Source: Amycolatopsis coloradensis (GTDB taxonomy: Bacteria > Actinomycetota > Actinomycetes > Mycobacteriales > Pseudonocardiaceae). Taken from it: 45,192 nucleotides of DNA. Position 1 is the stretch's first letter; every line of letters starts with the position of its first letter. Positions 17,304 through 26,084 of the stretch are shown here, one piece after another. The stretch covers positions 133,774-178,965 of the forward strand of contig NZ_CP150484.1 in NCBI RefSeq assembly GCF_037997115.1, in the 5' to 3' direction. Under the pieces are notes generated by a model that worked only from the letters and a program-made list of their open reading frames with translations, was not told the DNA's origin and searched no databases. The translations under genes were made by a program, and so were the position numbers.

Positions 17304-18721
17304 GCGTTCTGCCCAGGGAGGAACTGCGCGGGCTCTTCCTCTTCGAGCACCTCAGCGAGGAACAGCTCGACTGGATCGACGAGCACGCCGTGCTGGAGCA
17401 CTACACCGGCGGCGAGACGGTCATCCGCGAAGGTGAACCGGCCACCTGCTTCTATCTCCTGCTCTCGGGCGCGCTGCGGATGACGCGGCTCGTCGGCGGT
17501 ACCGAGGTCGAGACGATCCGGTCCGATCAGCGCGGCGCCTACTGCGGTGCGACGCAGTTCTTCGTGCACCAGGAGACCGAGCACACCTACGGCGCTTCGG
17601 TGCACGCGGTCAGCGACCTCACCTTCCTGACCCTGCCCGCGGCCGAATTCGCCACCGAGTTCCGCCGCTGGTTCCCGATGGCGACGCATCTGCTGGAGGG
17701 CATGTACCTCGGCTGGCGCAACAGCGACACCGTCATCGGTTCGCGACGGCGGCTGCTGGCGCTCGGCGAACTGTCCGCCGGGCTGACCCACGAACTCAAC
17801 AATCCGGCGGCCGCCGCCGTCCGCGCGACGGCGTCGCTGCGGGAGCGGGTCGCCGGGATGCGGCACAAGCTGGCGATGCTGGCGAAGAAGAACGTCGACC
17901 CGACGCTGCTGGAGCAGTTGCTCGACATCCAGGAACAGCTGGTCAAACAAGTCGCGTCGGCGCCGAAGCTGACCGCGATGCGGCAGGCCGACCGCGAGGA
18001 CGAGATCGGCGACTGGTTCGACGACCACGGCATCGACCAGGGCTGGGATCTCGCCGACATCTACGTCCGCGCCGGGCTGACGGTGCCGGATCTCGACCGG
18101 CTGCTCGACTCGGTCGGGGAGACCTTCCTCGACGGCGCCGTCCGCTGGCTCGCGTACGCGCTCGAGACCGAGATGCTGATGGGCGAGATCGAGGATTCGA
18201 CCACCCGGATCTCGGTGCTGGTCGGCAAGGCCAAGCAGTACTCGCAGATGGACCGCGCTCCGCACCAGTGGATCGACGTCCACGAAGGCCTCGACTCGAC
18301 CCTCGTGATGCTGGCGGGCAAGATCGCGCCGGGGATCCGCGTCGTGAAGGAGTACGACCACGCGGTGCCGAGGATCCCGGCGTACGCGGGCGAGCTGAAC
18401 CAGGTGTGGACGAACATCATCGACAACGCGCTCGGCGCCATGGGGGCAGAGGGCACGCTGACCCTGCGGACGTCCAGAGTGGACGATCACGCGCACGTCG
18501 AGATCGGCGACACCGGGCCCGGGATCCCGGCGGAGGTGCGGCAGCGGATCTTCGAGCCGTTCTTCACCACGAAACCGGTGGGGCAGGGGACCGGCCTCGG
18601 CCTGGACATCTCCTGGCGCATCGTCGTCGAACGGCATCAGGGCGACCTGCGGGTCGACTCGCGGCCGGGTGACACGCGCTTCACCGTGTGCCTGCCGGTC
18701 TCGGAGCAGTCCGTGATCTGA
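17300..18721 (+). CDS. cNMP-binding-domain histidine kinase
   Basis: The 473-residue soluble protein starts with a cyclic-nucleotide-binding (CRP-like) domain (about 5-125; [21 protein letters not shown]). A histidine kinase module follows: H-box [12 protein letters not shown] with His164 as phosphoacceptor, a long helical segment (about 180-330), and an HATPase domain with N-box [16 protein letters not shown]1 DTGPGIP, F-box [10 protein letters not shown] and G2 GQGTGLGL. No membrane segment is present, so sensing is cytoplasmic, through the cNMP domain or a bound partner. The ATG overlaps the stop of the receiver-flavoprotein gene (ATGA), indicating translational coupling and an equimolar two-component pair. 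The ligand is not known, as some such domains have lost nucleotide binding. Confidence 0.92.
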   Translation: MSVLPREELRGLFLFEHLSEEQLDWIDEHAVLEHYTGGETVIREGEPATCFYLLLSGALRMTRLVGGTEVETIRSDQRGAYCGATQFFVHQETEHTYGASVHAVSDLTFLTLPAAEFATEFRRWFPMATHLLEGMYLGWRNSDTVIGSRRRLLALGELSAGLTHELNNPAAAAVRATASLRERVAGMRHKLAMLAKKNVDPTLLEQLLDIQEQLVKQVASAPKLTAMRQADREDEIGDWFDDHGIDQGWDLADIYVRAGLTVPDLDRLLDSVGETFLDGAVRWLAYALETEMLMGEIEDSTTRISVLVGKAKQYSQMDRAPHQWIDVHEGLDSTLVMLAGKIAPGIRVVKEYDHAVPRIPAYAGELNQVWTNIIDNALGAMGAEGTLTLRTSRVDDHAHVEIGDTGPGIPAEVRQRIFEPFFTTKPVGQGTGLGLDISWRIVVERHQGDLRVDSRPGDTRFTVCLPVSEQSVI

Positions 18722-18860
18722 TTTCCCTTCCATCCCAACGGTTCGCCAGAAACTACCGACGGCTTCCGTTCATCGATCGTTCACTTCGAAATGGCTCGCC
18801 CGCGCGTCAAAAGAGTCGAACGGGCTGAAAGATCGAGCCTGTGAACGAGGGGGTGGGCCG

Positions 18861-19949
18861 GTGAAACGCCGTCTGTCGATCGGCCTGGCAGTGGTGCTGC
18901 TGCTGGCCGTGGTCGCCGTGATCGTCTGGGGCCGGGACGGTGATGACAACACCGCGCGGGGTGCGGATCTCACCACGGTGCGTGGGGTCATCGGTTCGGA
19001 GAAGCTGGCCTTCTTCTCCGACAAGCGGGTGGCGGACGCGTTCGCCAAGCACGGGCTGAAGGTCGAGGTCGACTCCGCGGGCTCGCGGCAGATCGCGAGT
19101 ATGGACCTCGGGAAGTACGAGTTCGCGTTCCCGTCCTCGTCGCCGGCCGCGCAGCGGATCCAGCGCGACCACAAGGTGACCGGCGTGCACACGCCGTTCC
19201 AGTCGCCGATGGCCGTCGCGACCTTCGAGCCGATCGTGAACCTCCTGAGCGCCAACGGGATCGTGCGCAAGGGCGCCGGCGAGTACCAGGTGCTCGACAT
19301 CGCGAAGTACCTCGAAGCCGCGCAAAAGGGCACGCGCTGGGACCAGCTTCCCGGCAACACCGCGTTCCCCGCTCGCAAGAACGTGCTGGTCACGACCACG
19401 GACCCGCGCGAATCGAACTCGGCGGCGATGTACCTGTCGATCGTTTCCTTCGTCGCCAACGGGAACAACGTGGTCAGCACGCCGGAAGCCGAGGCGAAGG
19501 TGCTGCCCGCGGTGTCGAAGTTGTTCATCGACCAGGGCTACACGCAGAACAGCACCGAAGGCCCGTTCGAGGACTACCTCGCGGCGGGGATGGGCAAAAC
19601 GCCGATGGCGCTGATCTACGAGTCGCAGTTCGTCGACAGGCTGGTGCGCGCCGACGGTTCGATCCGGCCGGACATGCGCCTGCTCTACACGGCGCCGACG
19701 GTGTATTCCAAGCACACGCTGGTCCCGTTGAAGCCGAACGGCGACCAGGTGGGCAGTCTGCTGGCGACCGACCCGGAACTGGGGAAACTCGCCGCCACCT
19801 TCGGCTTCCGCACCGGGGATCCGCGCTTGTTCGCCGACGTCGTCGCCGCGGCCAAGGCGCCGGTGCCCGCGGATCTGGTGGACGCCGTCGAGCCGCCGTC
19901 GTACGAAACGCTGGAGCGTCTGCTCGACGCGGTGAAGAAGCAGTACTGA
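18861..19949 (+). CDS. Membrane-anchored substrate-binding-like protein
   Basis: The 362-residue protein has one N-terminal hydrophobic helix (about 5-24, LSIGLAVVLLLAVVAVIVWG) without a lipobox, so it is probably anchored with the rest outside the cell. The mature part looks like a bacterial extracellular solute-binding protein of the type without a dedicated permease (IGSEKLAFFSDKRVADAFAKHGLKVEV at the start of the fold). The start is GTG with GAGGGGG upstream. It is the first gene of a four-gene unit: its TGA overlaps the ATG of the TelA gene by one base. No ABC permease or ATPase is present, so a transport role is not implied. It may sense or present a ligand to the later gene products. 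Confidence 0.82.
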   Translation: MKRRLSIGLAVVLLLAVVAVIVWGRDGDDNTARGADLTTVRGVIGSEKLAFFSDKRVADAFAKHGLKVEVDSAGSRQIASMDLGKYEFAFPSSSPAAQRIQRDHKVTGVHTPFQSPMAVATFEPIVNLLSANGIVRKGAGEYQVLDIAKYLEAAQKGTRWDQLPGNTAFPARKNVLVTTTDPRESNSAAMYLSIVSFVANGNNVVSTPEAEAKVLPAVSKLFIDQGYTQNSTEGPFEDYLAAGMGKTPMALIYESQFVDRLVRADGSIRPDMRLLYTAPTVYSKHTLVPLKPNGDQVGSLLATDPELGKLAATFGFRTGDPRLFADVVAAAKAPVPADLVDAVEPPSYETLERLLDAVKKQY

Positions 19950-21103
19950 TGGACGATTTCACGCTCACTCCACCCGAACCGGTGGAGGCGATCCCGGCCG
20001 AGCGGGCGGCGGGCCTGGTCACCCTCGCACCGGATGTCCACGCCGAAGTCACGAAGCGCGCGGAGGGGTTCGCCCGGCGGCTCGAAGCGCTCGACGTCCG
20101 GTCGCCGGACTTCACGCGCGTCCTGGACGAACTGCTCGCGGTCGGCGAGTCCGACATGCGGGCGGCCGCGACCGTCGCCGGCGCGCTGCTGGACCGCTCG
20201 ACGCGGGCGCTGGCGGAAATCGGCTCACCGCAACAGCAGGCAGCGGTCAGCTTGGCCGGGCTCCGGCGGACAGTGGCGGAGATCGATCCGGCGAAACTGC
20301 CGATCACCGGCCGCAAACTGATGGGGATGATCCCGGTCGCGGGCAGCGCGAAGAAGGCGCTGGACCGCTACCGCGCCGCCAACGAGCCGGTGAACGCGCT
20401 GGTACTGGAGCTGCGTGCGCGGCAGGACGTCCTGCGGCGGGACAACGCCGCGCTCAAGGGCGAGCGCGAGCGGTTGTGGGCGACGCTCGGCAAGCTGTCG
20501 GAAGCGGCCGCGTTCGCCGAAGCCGTCGACACCGCGGTCGAACGCCAGGCCGGGATCTTCGACTTCACCGACCCCGCGCGAGCCAAGTCGCTGCGGGCCG
20601 ACGCGCTGCATCCGATCCGGCAGCGGCACCAGGACCTGCTGACCCAGCTCGCGGTCAGCGCGCAGGGCTATCTGGCGCTGGATCTGGTGCGGCGCAACAA
20701 CGACGAGCTGATCCGCGGGATCGAGCGGGCGGTGTCGACCACGGTCGCGGCGCTACGGGTCGCGCTGCTGGTGAGCGGGGCACTCGCCGGTCAGCGGGAC
20801 GTCCTCGACGAGGTCCAGGCCGTGCAGGCCACCACCGACGGGCTGCTCAGGGCCAACGCGGAGATGCTGGAACTGCGCAGCACCGAGATCCAGCGAGCGG
20901 GCAGTGATCCCGCGGCGGCGGTGGAGACGATCCGCGAGTCGTTCGAGCGGATTTACCGGAGCATCGACGCGATCGACGAGTTCAAGGCGGGGGCCGTCTC
21001 GACGATGGCGGCGACCGTGGAGGCGCTGTCGGGGGAGATCCGGCGAGCCGAAGACCATTTGCGCCGCTCTCACGAGACGGCGACGGCCGAGGGGGCATCG
21101 TGA
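19949..21103 (+). CDS. TelA/KlaA-family toxic anion resistance protein
   Basis: The 384-residue cytoplasmic protein is almost wholly alpha-helical. It matches the TelA family: the ITGRKLMGMIPVAGSAKKALDRYR segment (about 113-137), the long coiled-coil centre with LRARQDVLRRDNAALKGERERLW, and LVRRNNDELIRGIERAVSTTVAALRVA near 250. TelA proteins are named for tellurite resistance on plasmid RK2, but most chromosomal members have no proven function and occur in Ter-like stress modules. It sits between two SBP-like genes, overlapping the previous gene by one base and the next by GTGA. This suggests a cytoplasmic partner for an envelope complex. Family secure, tellurite role unproven. Confidence 0.9.
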   Translation: MDDFTLTPPEPVEAIPAERAAGLVTLAPDVHAEVTKRAEGFARRLEALDVRSPDFTRVLDELLAVGESDMRAAATVAGALLDRSTRALAEIGSPQQQAAVSLAGLRRTVAEIDPAKLPITGRKLMGMIPVAGSAKKALDRYRAANEPVNALVLELRARQDVLRRDNAALKGERERLWATLGKLSEAAAFAEAVDTAVERQAGIFDFTDPARAKSLRADALHPIRQRHQDLLTQLAVSAQGYLALDLVRRNNDELIRGIERAVSTTVAALRVALLVSGALAGQRDVLDEVQAVQATTDGLLRANAEMLELRSTEIQRAGSDPAAAVETIRESFERIYRSIDAIDEFKAGAVSTMAATVEALSGEIRRAEDHLRRSHETATAEGAS

Positions 21104-22722
21104 AACGCTGGGCTGTGCTCACGGCGGCGGCGATCTGCGCGCTGTCACTGGTTTCCTGCGATTCGAGCGAAGGCGGGACGGGACTGGGGGAGGCCGAAGC
21201 CGGCACCTTGCGGGTGCTCGCGGGCAGCGAACTGGCCGACCTGCAGCCGCTGCTGGAGCAGGAGGCGGCGGCGACCGGCGTCAAGGTCAAATTCCAGTTC
21301 ACCGGCACGCTGGAAGGCACCGAGTCGCTGGCGAACGGCAAGGCGGACGGCCAGTACGACGCCGTCTGGTTCTCCTCGAACCGCTATCCGGCGGCGGTTC
21401 CGGAGGCCGCGAAACGGCTGGGCGAGCAGGTGAAGATCATGAGCTCGCCGGTGGTGCTCGGGCTGTCCGCGTCGTCGGCGCAACGGCTCGGCTGGACCGG
21501 CCGGCCGGTGGGCTGGGGCGAGATCGCCGAACAGGCCGGGAAGAAGGCGTTCACCTACGGCATGACCGACCCGTCCGCGTCGAACTCCGGTTTCTCGGCG
21601 CTCGTCGGGGTGGCGTCGGCGCTCGCGGGGGCGGGCAACGCGATCGACGCGCGGCAGATCGCTTCCGTCACACCGAAACTGACCGAGTTCTTCAGCGCGC
21701 AGGCGATGTCCGCGGGCTCGTCCGGCTGGCTTTCCGAGGCCTACCAACGACGGGCGACCGGCCAGGATCCCGGCAAGAAGGTCGACGGCCTGATCAACTA
21801 CGAGTCCGTCCTGCTCTCGATGAACGCGAGCGGGAAGCTTCCCGAACCCCTGACGCTGGTGTACCCGTCCGACGGCGTGGTCACCGCGGACTACCCGCTG
21901 ACGTTGGTGCAGAGCGCGAATCCCGACGCGCGGGACGCGCACCGCAAGCTGGCCGAGCGGCTGCGGACGCCGGACACCCAGCGCAAGATCATGGAGACCA
22001 CGCAGCGCCGTCCGGTCGTGCCGGGTGTCCAGCTGGGACAGCAGTTCGCCCAGAAGGATCTCGTCGAGCTGCCGTTCCCGGCGACGCAGCAGGCGGTCGA
22101 CGCGTTGCTGGGCGCCTACTTCGACAAGATCCGGCGGCCGTCGCGGACGCTGTACGTGCTCGACACCTCCGGCTCCATGGCGGGCGACCGGATCGAATCA
22201 CTGCGCGCCGCGCTGATCGGGCTGACCGGCGCCGACGGTTCGCTGACCGGGCGGTACCGCCGGTTCCGCAGCCGTGAAGAGGTCACGATGCTGGCCTTCG
22301 ACACCGTGCCCGGCAGCCCGGAGACGTTCACCGTCCCGGAAGGCGACCCACAACCCGCGCTGGACAAGATCAAGCGGTACGCCGAGGGCCTCGACGCGAA
22401 CGGCGGTACGGCGATCTACGACAGCCTTCAGCGCGCGTACGACATCATGGGTCCTTTGGTCGCGCGCGACCCCGATAGGTTCACCTCGATCGTGCTGATG
22501 ACCGACGGGCAGAACGCGAACGGCGCCAAGTTCTCGGACTTCCAGCTGAGGTTCCCGTCGCTGCCGGAGGCCGTGCGGCAGATCCCGGTGTTCACCGTGA
22601 TCTTCGGCGAAGGTGACTCCGCCGAACTCGGCGAGGTCGCGAAACGCACCGGCGGCAACGTGTTCGACGCGCGAGGCGACGTCCTGCCCAAGGTGTTCCA
22701 GGAAATCCGCGGGTACCAGTGA
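21100..22722 (+). CDS. Substrate-binding + VWA domain lipoprotein
   Basis: The 540-residue protein has a lipoprotein signal (lipobox LVSC, Cys20), so it is attached to the outer face of the membrane. Residues about 35-335 form an extracellular solute-binding domain (LRVLAGSELADLQPLLEQ, then WFSSNRYPAA and MTDPSASNSGFSALVG). Residues about 345-540 form a von Willebrand A domain with an intact MIDAS: Asp355 in DTSGSM, the GGTAIYDSL threonine loop, and LMTDGQN. VWA domains bind protein partners through a metal ion. Pairing one with an SBP suggests ligand-dependent assembly rather than transport. The GTG start overlaps the TelA stop (GTGA) and its own stop overlaps the next start. Confidence 0.92.
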   Translation: MKRWAVLTAAAICALSLVSCDSSEGGTGLGEAEAGTLRVLAGSELADLQPLLEQEAAATGVKVKFQFTGTLEGTESLANGKADGQYDAVWFSSNRYPAAVPEAAKRLGEQVKIMSSPVVLGLSASSAQRLGWTGRPVGWGEIAEQAGKKAFTYGMTDPSASNSGFSALVGVASALAGAGNAIDARQIASVTPKLTEFFSAQAMSAGSSGWLSEAYQRRATGQDPGKKVDGLINYESVLLSMNASGKLPEPLTLVYPSDGVVTADYPLTLVQSANPDARDAHRKLAERLRTPDTQRKIMETTQRRPVVPGVQLGQQFAQKDLVELPFPATQQAVDALLGAYFDKIRRPSRTLYVLDTSGSMAGDRIESLRAALIGLTGADGSLTGRYRRFRSREEVTMLAFDTVPGSPETFTVPEGDPQPALDKIKRYAEGLDANGGTAIYDSLQRAYDIMGPLVARDPDRFTSIVLMTDGQNANGAKFSDFQLRFPSLPEAVRQIPVFTVIFGEGDSAELGEVAKRTGGNVFDARGDVLPKVFQEIRGYQ

Positions 22723-23315
22723 TCGGGTACCTCGGCTCCACGAAGAACCTCGCCGGCTGCGTCGGCGGGCTGATCGGGCTCGCGCTGTACCTGACCGGCG
22801 TCGTCGGCGGATTGTGGCCGCTCGTCGTCGCGGGGCTGTACGCGGTGTTCGCCCTGCTCGCGCCGCCCGAGCGGGTCCGGCTGGTCTCGGCGGACGCCGT
22901 CGCCGAGGCCGGGCAGCTGCGCGCTGATCTCGACTCGCTGGTGGGCAAGGTGACCGCGCGGGCGCAACGGATGCCGGAGTCCTCTGTGGACGGTGTGCGG
23001 CGGATCGCGGAAGTGCTCGACGACCTGCTTTCGCGGCCGGAGCGGTGGGCGGCCAACCCGGACGTCCAGCACGCCGTCACCCGGTTGGCGCGAACCGATC
23101 TGCCGCTGTCGGTGGAGACCTACCTGAATCTGCCGTGGTGGTTCGCCGCCAAACGCCGGGCAGGCGGTGAGCCGAGCGCGTCCGATGAACTCCTCACGCA
23201 ACTGGAGCTGCTGGAGACCGAAGCGCACCGCATCGCGGAGCGGTTCTACGAGGGCGACGTCCATCAGCAGACCGACCACACGCGCTATCTGCGCGAGCGC
23301 GGCGAATCCGTTTGA
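22719..23315 (+). CDS. XpaC-like two-helix membrane protein
   Basis: The 198-residue protein has two membrane helices near the start (about 10-30 and 32-48) and a helical cytoplasmic tail. The tail pattern (VRRIAEVLDDLLSRP, then SVETYLNLPWW) resembles the XpaC family, whose Bacillus gene also lies next to a telA homologue. That neighbourhood strengthens a weak sequence match. The GTG start overlaps the stop of the SBP-VWA gene (GTGA), so the last three genes of the operon are all stop/start coupled. It probably links the cytoplasmic TelA protein to the membrane complex. The family call is an inference from architecture and context. Confidence 0.7.
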   Translation: MIGYLGSTKNLAGCVGGLIGLALYLTGVVGGLWPLVVAGLYAVFALLAPPERVRLVSADAVAEAGQLRADLDSLVGKVTARAQRMPESSVDGVRRIAEVLDDLLSRPERWAANPDVQHAVTRLARTDLPLSVETYLNLPWWFAAKRRAGGEPSASDELLTQLELLETEAHRIAERFYEGDVHQQTDHTRYLRERGESV

Positions 23316-23445
23316 GAGTCCCGATCATCGGAAACCAAAAACAGGTCTGCCGGTCGTTCTGCATGGGCAAGGCGGTTTTCCCGTGGTGCACTGGTGAAGC
23401 CGATCCGTTCGTGGTCGGTTTCCTTTGTCCCCAGGGAGTTCAGAC

Positions 23446-24546
23446 GTGCACAAGTACAGACTCGGGGCGGCCTTCCTGGCCGCTGTGGTGATGTGTCTCG
23501 CCGGCGGTGTCCCGGCGAACGCCGAGGAGCGAGGCGAGCACTGCGTCGCCGACACGGCGACCGGGGTGATCCGGTGCTTCGACAGCGCCGGAGATTCCCT
23601 CGCCGCGGCGTCGGCAGGCGAGGTCGGCGCGTCCGCGACGGTGATCAGTGTGCTCTACGAACACGGGAACTTCGGCGGCGCGAGCCTCACGGTCACCGGA
23701 TCGCCGTGCGTCGAGGGGACCAGCCAGAACCTCGGCTTCCTCGGTGCCTGGAACGACAAGATCTCCTCGTTCCAGACCTTCAACAACTGCTACATCACGA
23801 TGTACGAGCACGCCGAATACCAGGGCGGCTCCCAGGAGTGGTACGCCAACGACAGCGGCAACTACGGGTCGAACATGAACGACAAGGGCAGCTCCGTGGT
23901 GTACTCGCGCGGACCGTCCCGCGCCGAGCTGCTCAAGGACTGCGGCAACGCGACCAAGACCTGCAACGCCCACGTCGACCAGCGCGGTCAGGACTTCTAC
24001 GGCAACTGGGGCCGGGTCGACACGGTGTTCAACTGCAGCGCCAACAAGATCACCCAGGTGGTCAACAAACGGGACACCCGCAGCGGGAAGAACACGGTGT
24101 CGAACGAGATCAGCGTGAGCGCGGGCTTCAAGTTCCTCGTCGACTGGTCGGTCGCGTACAAGCGCACGTGGGGCCAGGAATGGGGCTGGGAGACCAGTGA
24201 GAGCGTCGAGACCCGGATCGATGTCAGCCCGGGCTACTGGGCGGGGCTGGACCGCTCACCGGTGATGCGGGTGGCCAGCGGTTCCTACGACATGTGGTAC
24301 GACAAGCGCAGGTGGGGGCACCACCAGTGGTACGTGTGGAACTTCAGCGGTGAGGGTCCGGCGCCCGGTGTCGTGGGCCAGACCCGGACCGTCGGCAAGA
24401 AGATGACTTCGGAGGAGAAGAAGAAGGTGTGCGGGAAGTCGGCCGGTCTCGTACGGTCGTCCGCCGGAACGCAGGCGGACAGCGCCGCGACGTCGGTGCC
24501 GTCGGTGCCCGCGGTGCGTGTCGCGGAGGGACCGCTGCACAGCTGA
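23446..24546 (+). CDS. Secreted betagamma-crystallin protein with aerolysin-like C-terminal part
   Basis: I chose the GTG at 23446 (AGGGAG upstream, start of a signal peptide with VPANA cleavage) over the TTG 21 bases earlier, giving 366 residues. Residues about 65-160 hold two betagamma-crystallin motifs, each with a canonical Ca2+-binding N/D-N/D-x-x-S/T-S box: NDKISS at 103-108 and NDKGSS at 145-150. Residues about 195-290 have alternating Ser/Thr-rich strands (NTVSNEISVSAGFKF, then ETSESVETRIDV) followed by VSPGYWAGL, like the pore-forming part of aerolysin/ETX-MTX2 toxins. The tail is Ser/Pro/Val-rich. Database relatives are usually labelled 'peptidase inhibitor family I36' from the crystallin part alone. 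A secreted membrane-active protein is plausible but not shown. Confidence 0.75.
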   Translation: MHKYRLGAAFLAAVVMCLAGGVPANAEERGEHCVADTATGVIRCFDSAGDSLAAASAGEVGASATVISVLYEHGNFGGASLTVTGSPCVEGTSQNLGFLGAWNDKISSFQTFNNCYITMYEHAEYQGGSQEWYANDSGNYGSNMNDKGSSVVYSRGPSRAELLKDCGNATKTCNAHVDQRGQDFYGNWGRVDTVFNCSANKITQVVNKRDTRSGKNTVSNEISVSAGFKFLVDWSVAYKRTWGQEWGWETSESVETRIDVSPGYWAGLDRSPVMRVASGSYDMWYDKRRWGHHQWYVWNFSGEGPAPGVVGQTRTVGKKMTSEEKKKVCGKSAGLVRSSAGTQADSAATSVPSVPAVRVAEGPLHS

Positions 24547-24614
24547 TCCGCCAGTGGTCACCATGGTCGTGAGTGACGATTCGGATTCTTGAGGGGTAAA
24601 GGCAGCGGTGACGG

Positions 24615-24659
24615 GTTGCGAAAGCCACTTTCGCAACCTCGGAAAGCGGTTTTCGCAAC
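24615..24659. repeat. Hairpin plus imperfect direct repeat inside the island
   Basis: GTTGCGAAAG and CTTTCGCAAC form a perfect 10-bp stem with a CCA loop (24615-24637). An 18-base stretch of it (24620-24637) is repeated 22 bases later (24642-24659) with three differences. Confidence 0.7.
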
Positions 24660-24688
24660 GTCAGCTGGAGTGGCCTGCCCAGGTGGTG

Positions 24689-24733
24689 GTGAAGGCCTCC
24701 TTGCCTACCCTGAAGGTAGGGAAGGAGGCCTTC
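24689..24733. repeat. Dispersed hairpin repeat, copy 2 (full palindrome)
   Basis: From 24691 to 24733, 19-base arms pair with a single mismatch around a five-base CTGAA loop. Bases 24689-24726 match the reverse complement of 25-62 with one difference. This is the complete form of the repeat. Confidence 0.8.
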
Positions 24734-24837
24734 GCTACGCCTCCGGCGTGGCCCGGGGCCACGAGCGGATAGCCCACCGCACCCGCACGTTTGCCTTACC
24801 CCTCAAGAGAACCCGAATCGTCACTCACGACCAGCCG

Positions 24838-25632
24838 TCAGCGGCCGCCGAGCCCCGGCAGGGTCAGCGTGGCCACCGCCGTCGTCACCCAGCTCAGCAG
24901 ATCGCCGAGCGGGATGGTGGACAGCTTGTCCGGCCATTCCTCCGCCAGCGCGTGTAGGACAAGGTGACCGTCGTGCGCTTCGACCGCGGTGAGCCGGATC
25001 CCTTGCGGGAGTTCGGGCAGTGGCAGGACGATCGGCTTGAGGCGGGACGGCGGGCCGAACCGTCGGCGTCCGATGTGGACGGACATCGGACGGAGGACGA
25101 CGGCTTCGTCCTCCACAGTGGACTCCAGGGCGAGATGCCCCCAGCGGGGCCGCCTTTCCCAGCGGACGTGGAAATGCCCGTCCTCGCCGGGGGTCACGAT
25201 GATGCCCGGCCGGACCTCGGCGACGCGCGCCTGGAGGACTTCCGGTGACACCCGGATCGCCATCTTCACCTGCTCGGGGATGGCGGCCGGGGACGGGAGC
25301 GAGCGGAGACGGACGTTCGACGCCAGCACGGTGATGCGTTCGAGGGGTGTCTCCGGCCAGTCGACGTCCTCGACGACGATGCGGACGTCGCCGATCTTGC
25401 CGGTCGCGGCCAGGCTGAGGCTGTCGGCCTGGTAGTCGAGCTCGGTCAGGGTGAGCCCGACGTCGTGCCCGTCCACCTTGGCCGTCAGTCGCCGCCCGAC
25501 CAGCTGTTCGGTGACGGTCTTCAGGATCGCGGCCGGGGTCACGGGCACGTTGGGCAGCAGCGCCCGCCCGGCGGCGGCCAGGCCGAACAGCTCGGGAAGC
25601 GGGTTCAGGTCGAACCATCTGCCGTCGCTCAT
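24838..25632 (-). CDS. DUF2993/LmeA-like lipid-binding protein
   Basis: The 264-residue protein has no signal peptide or membrane helix. Its pattern of repeated beta-strands (LTAKVDGHDVGLTLTELDY, IVVEDVDWPETPLERITVLA, LALESTVEDEAVVLRPMSVHIG) suggests the elongated phospholipid-binding fold of DUF2993 proteins such as mycobacterial LmeA. The match is weak and the lack of export signals is unusual for that family. The ATG start is clear. It lies upstream of the inverted-repeat island and about 45 bp downstream of the small membrane protein gene, with which it may be co-transcribed. Treat as conserved hypothetical with a tentative fold. Confidence 0.55.
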   Translation of the reverse strand: MSDGRWFDLNPLPELFGLAAAGRALLPNVPVTPAAILKTVTEQLVGRRLTAKVDGHDVGLTLTELDYQADSLSLAATGKIGDVRIVVEDVDWPETPLERITVLASNVRLRSLPSPAAIPEQVKMAIRVSPEVLQARVAEVRPGIIVTPGEDGHFHVRWERRPRWGHLALESTVEDEAVVLRPMSVHIGRRRFGPPSRLKPIVLPLPELPQGIRLTAVEAHDGHLVLHALAEEWPDKLSTIPLGDLLSWVTTAVATLTLPGLGGR

Positions 25633-25677
25633 CCGTCCAGTGTCGCCGAACGGGACGCCGATCGTCGCCGCAGGGGG

Positions 25678-25971
25678 TCAGCGGGCCGCGAAACGGGCGA
25701 TCACACCCGCCAGGATCACCCAGAACGCGGCGGCCAGGCCGTAGTCGAGGATGACCGCGAGATTCGGGTCACTCACCGGGAAGAGTCCCGGCCAGAACAA
25801 CGCCAGCGGTTTGGCCAGTGCCTGGATGAAGATGAAGAAACCGTTGCCCGCGTTGGCTCCCGCGAGCACCATCACCATGTACAGCAACTCGATGAAAGCG
25901 AACACCGCGCCGATGCCGGTGATGACCCGCACGGCGGTGTTGCTCCTGCTGGTGGTTCGCCATCTGGACAT
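25678..25971 (-). CDS. Small integral membrane protein
   Basis: A 97-residue protein with three hydrophobic segments (about 10-35, 44-62 and 72-95) and a basic N-terminus (MSRWRTTSRSN). The ATG at 25971 was preferred over longer in-frame starts because the extension overlaps the divergent methyltransferase gene and has no membrane or coding character. The gene is about 115 bp from the Fur-like box, which could in principle control it too. I do not recognise the family. Confidence 0.7.
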   Translation of the reverse strand: MSRWRTTSRSNTAVRVITGIGAVFAFIELLYMVMVLAGANAGNGFFIFIQALAKPLALFWPGLFPVSDPNLAVILDYGLAAAFWVILAGVIARFAAR

Positions 25972-26084
25972 ACCGGAAATATTCCCGGGCTCCGTCGTGG
26001 CAAACGCTTCAGGTGCCAAGTTGCGCCGATCGGCCGTACCTCGCCCACTACTCGGAGGCGTCCGGTGACGGAACGCCATCTCGC

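Larger units (their letters stand above)
24564..24833. repeat. Inverted-repeat island (MITE-like or bidirectional terminator)
   Basis: The ends are inverted repeats: 24564-24584 is the exact reverse complement of 24813-24833 (21 bp). The similarity continues inwards with small indels (TTGAGGGGTAA on both arms) to about 40 bp. The 270-base unit fills the gap between two convergent genes and carries further nested hairpins (24615-24659 and 24689-24733). There is no ORF and no obvious target-site duplication. It may be a non-autonomous element or a composite of REP-like palindromes acting as a two-way terminator. Confidence 0.8.

Noticed and set aside
19949..21103. Claiming tellurite resistance
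   Set aside because: The name comes from a plasmid homologue; nothing in the window shows tellurite chemistry, and no TerC/TerD-type genes are present.
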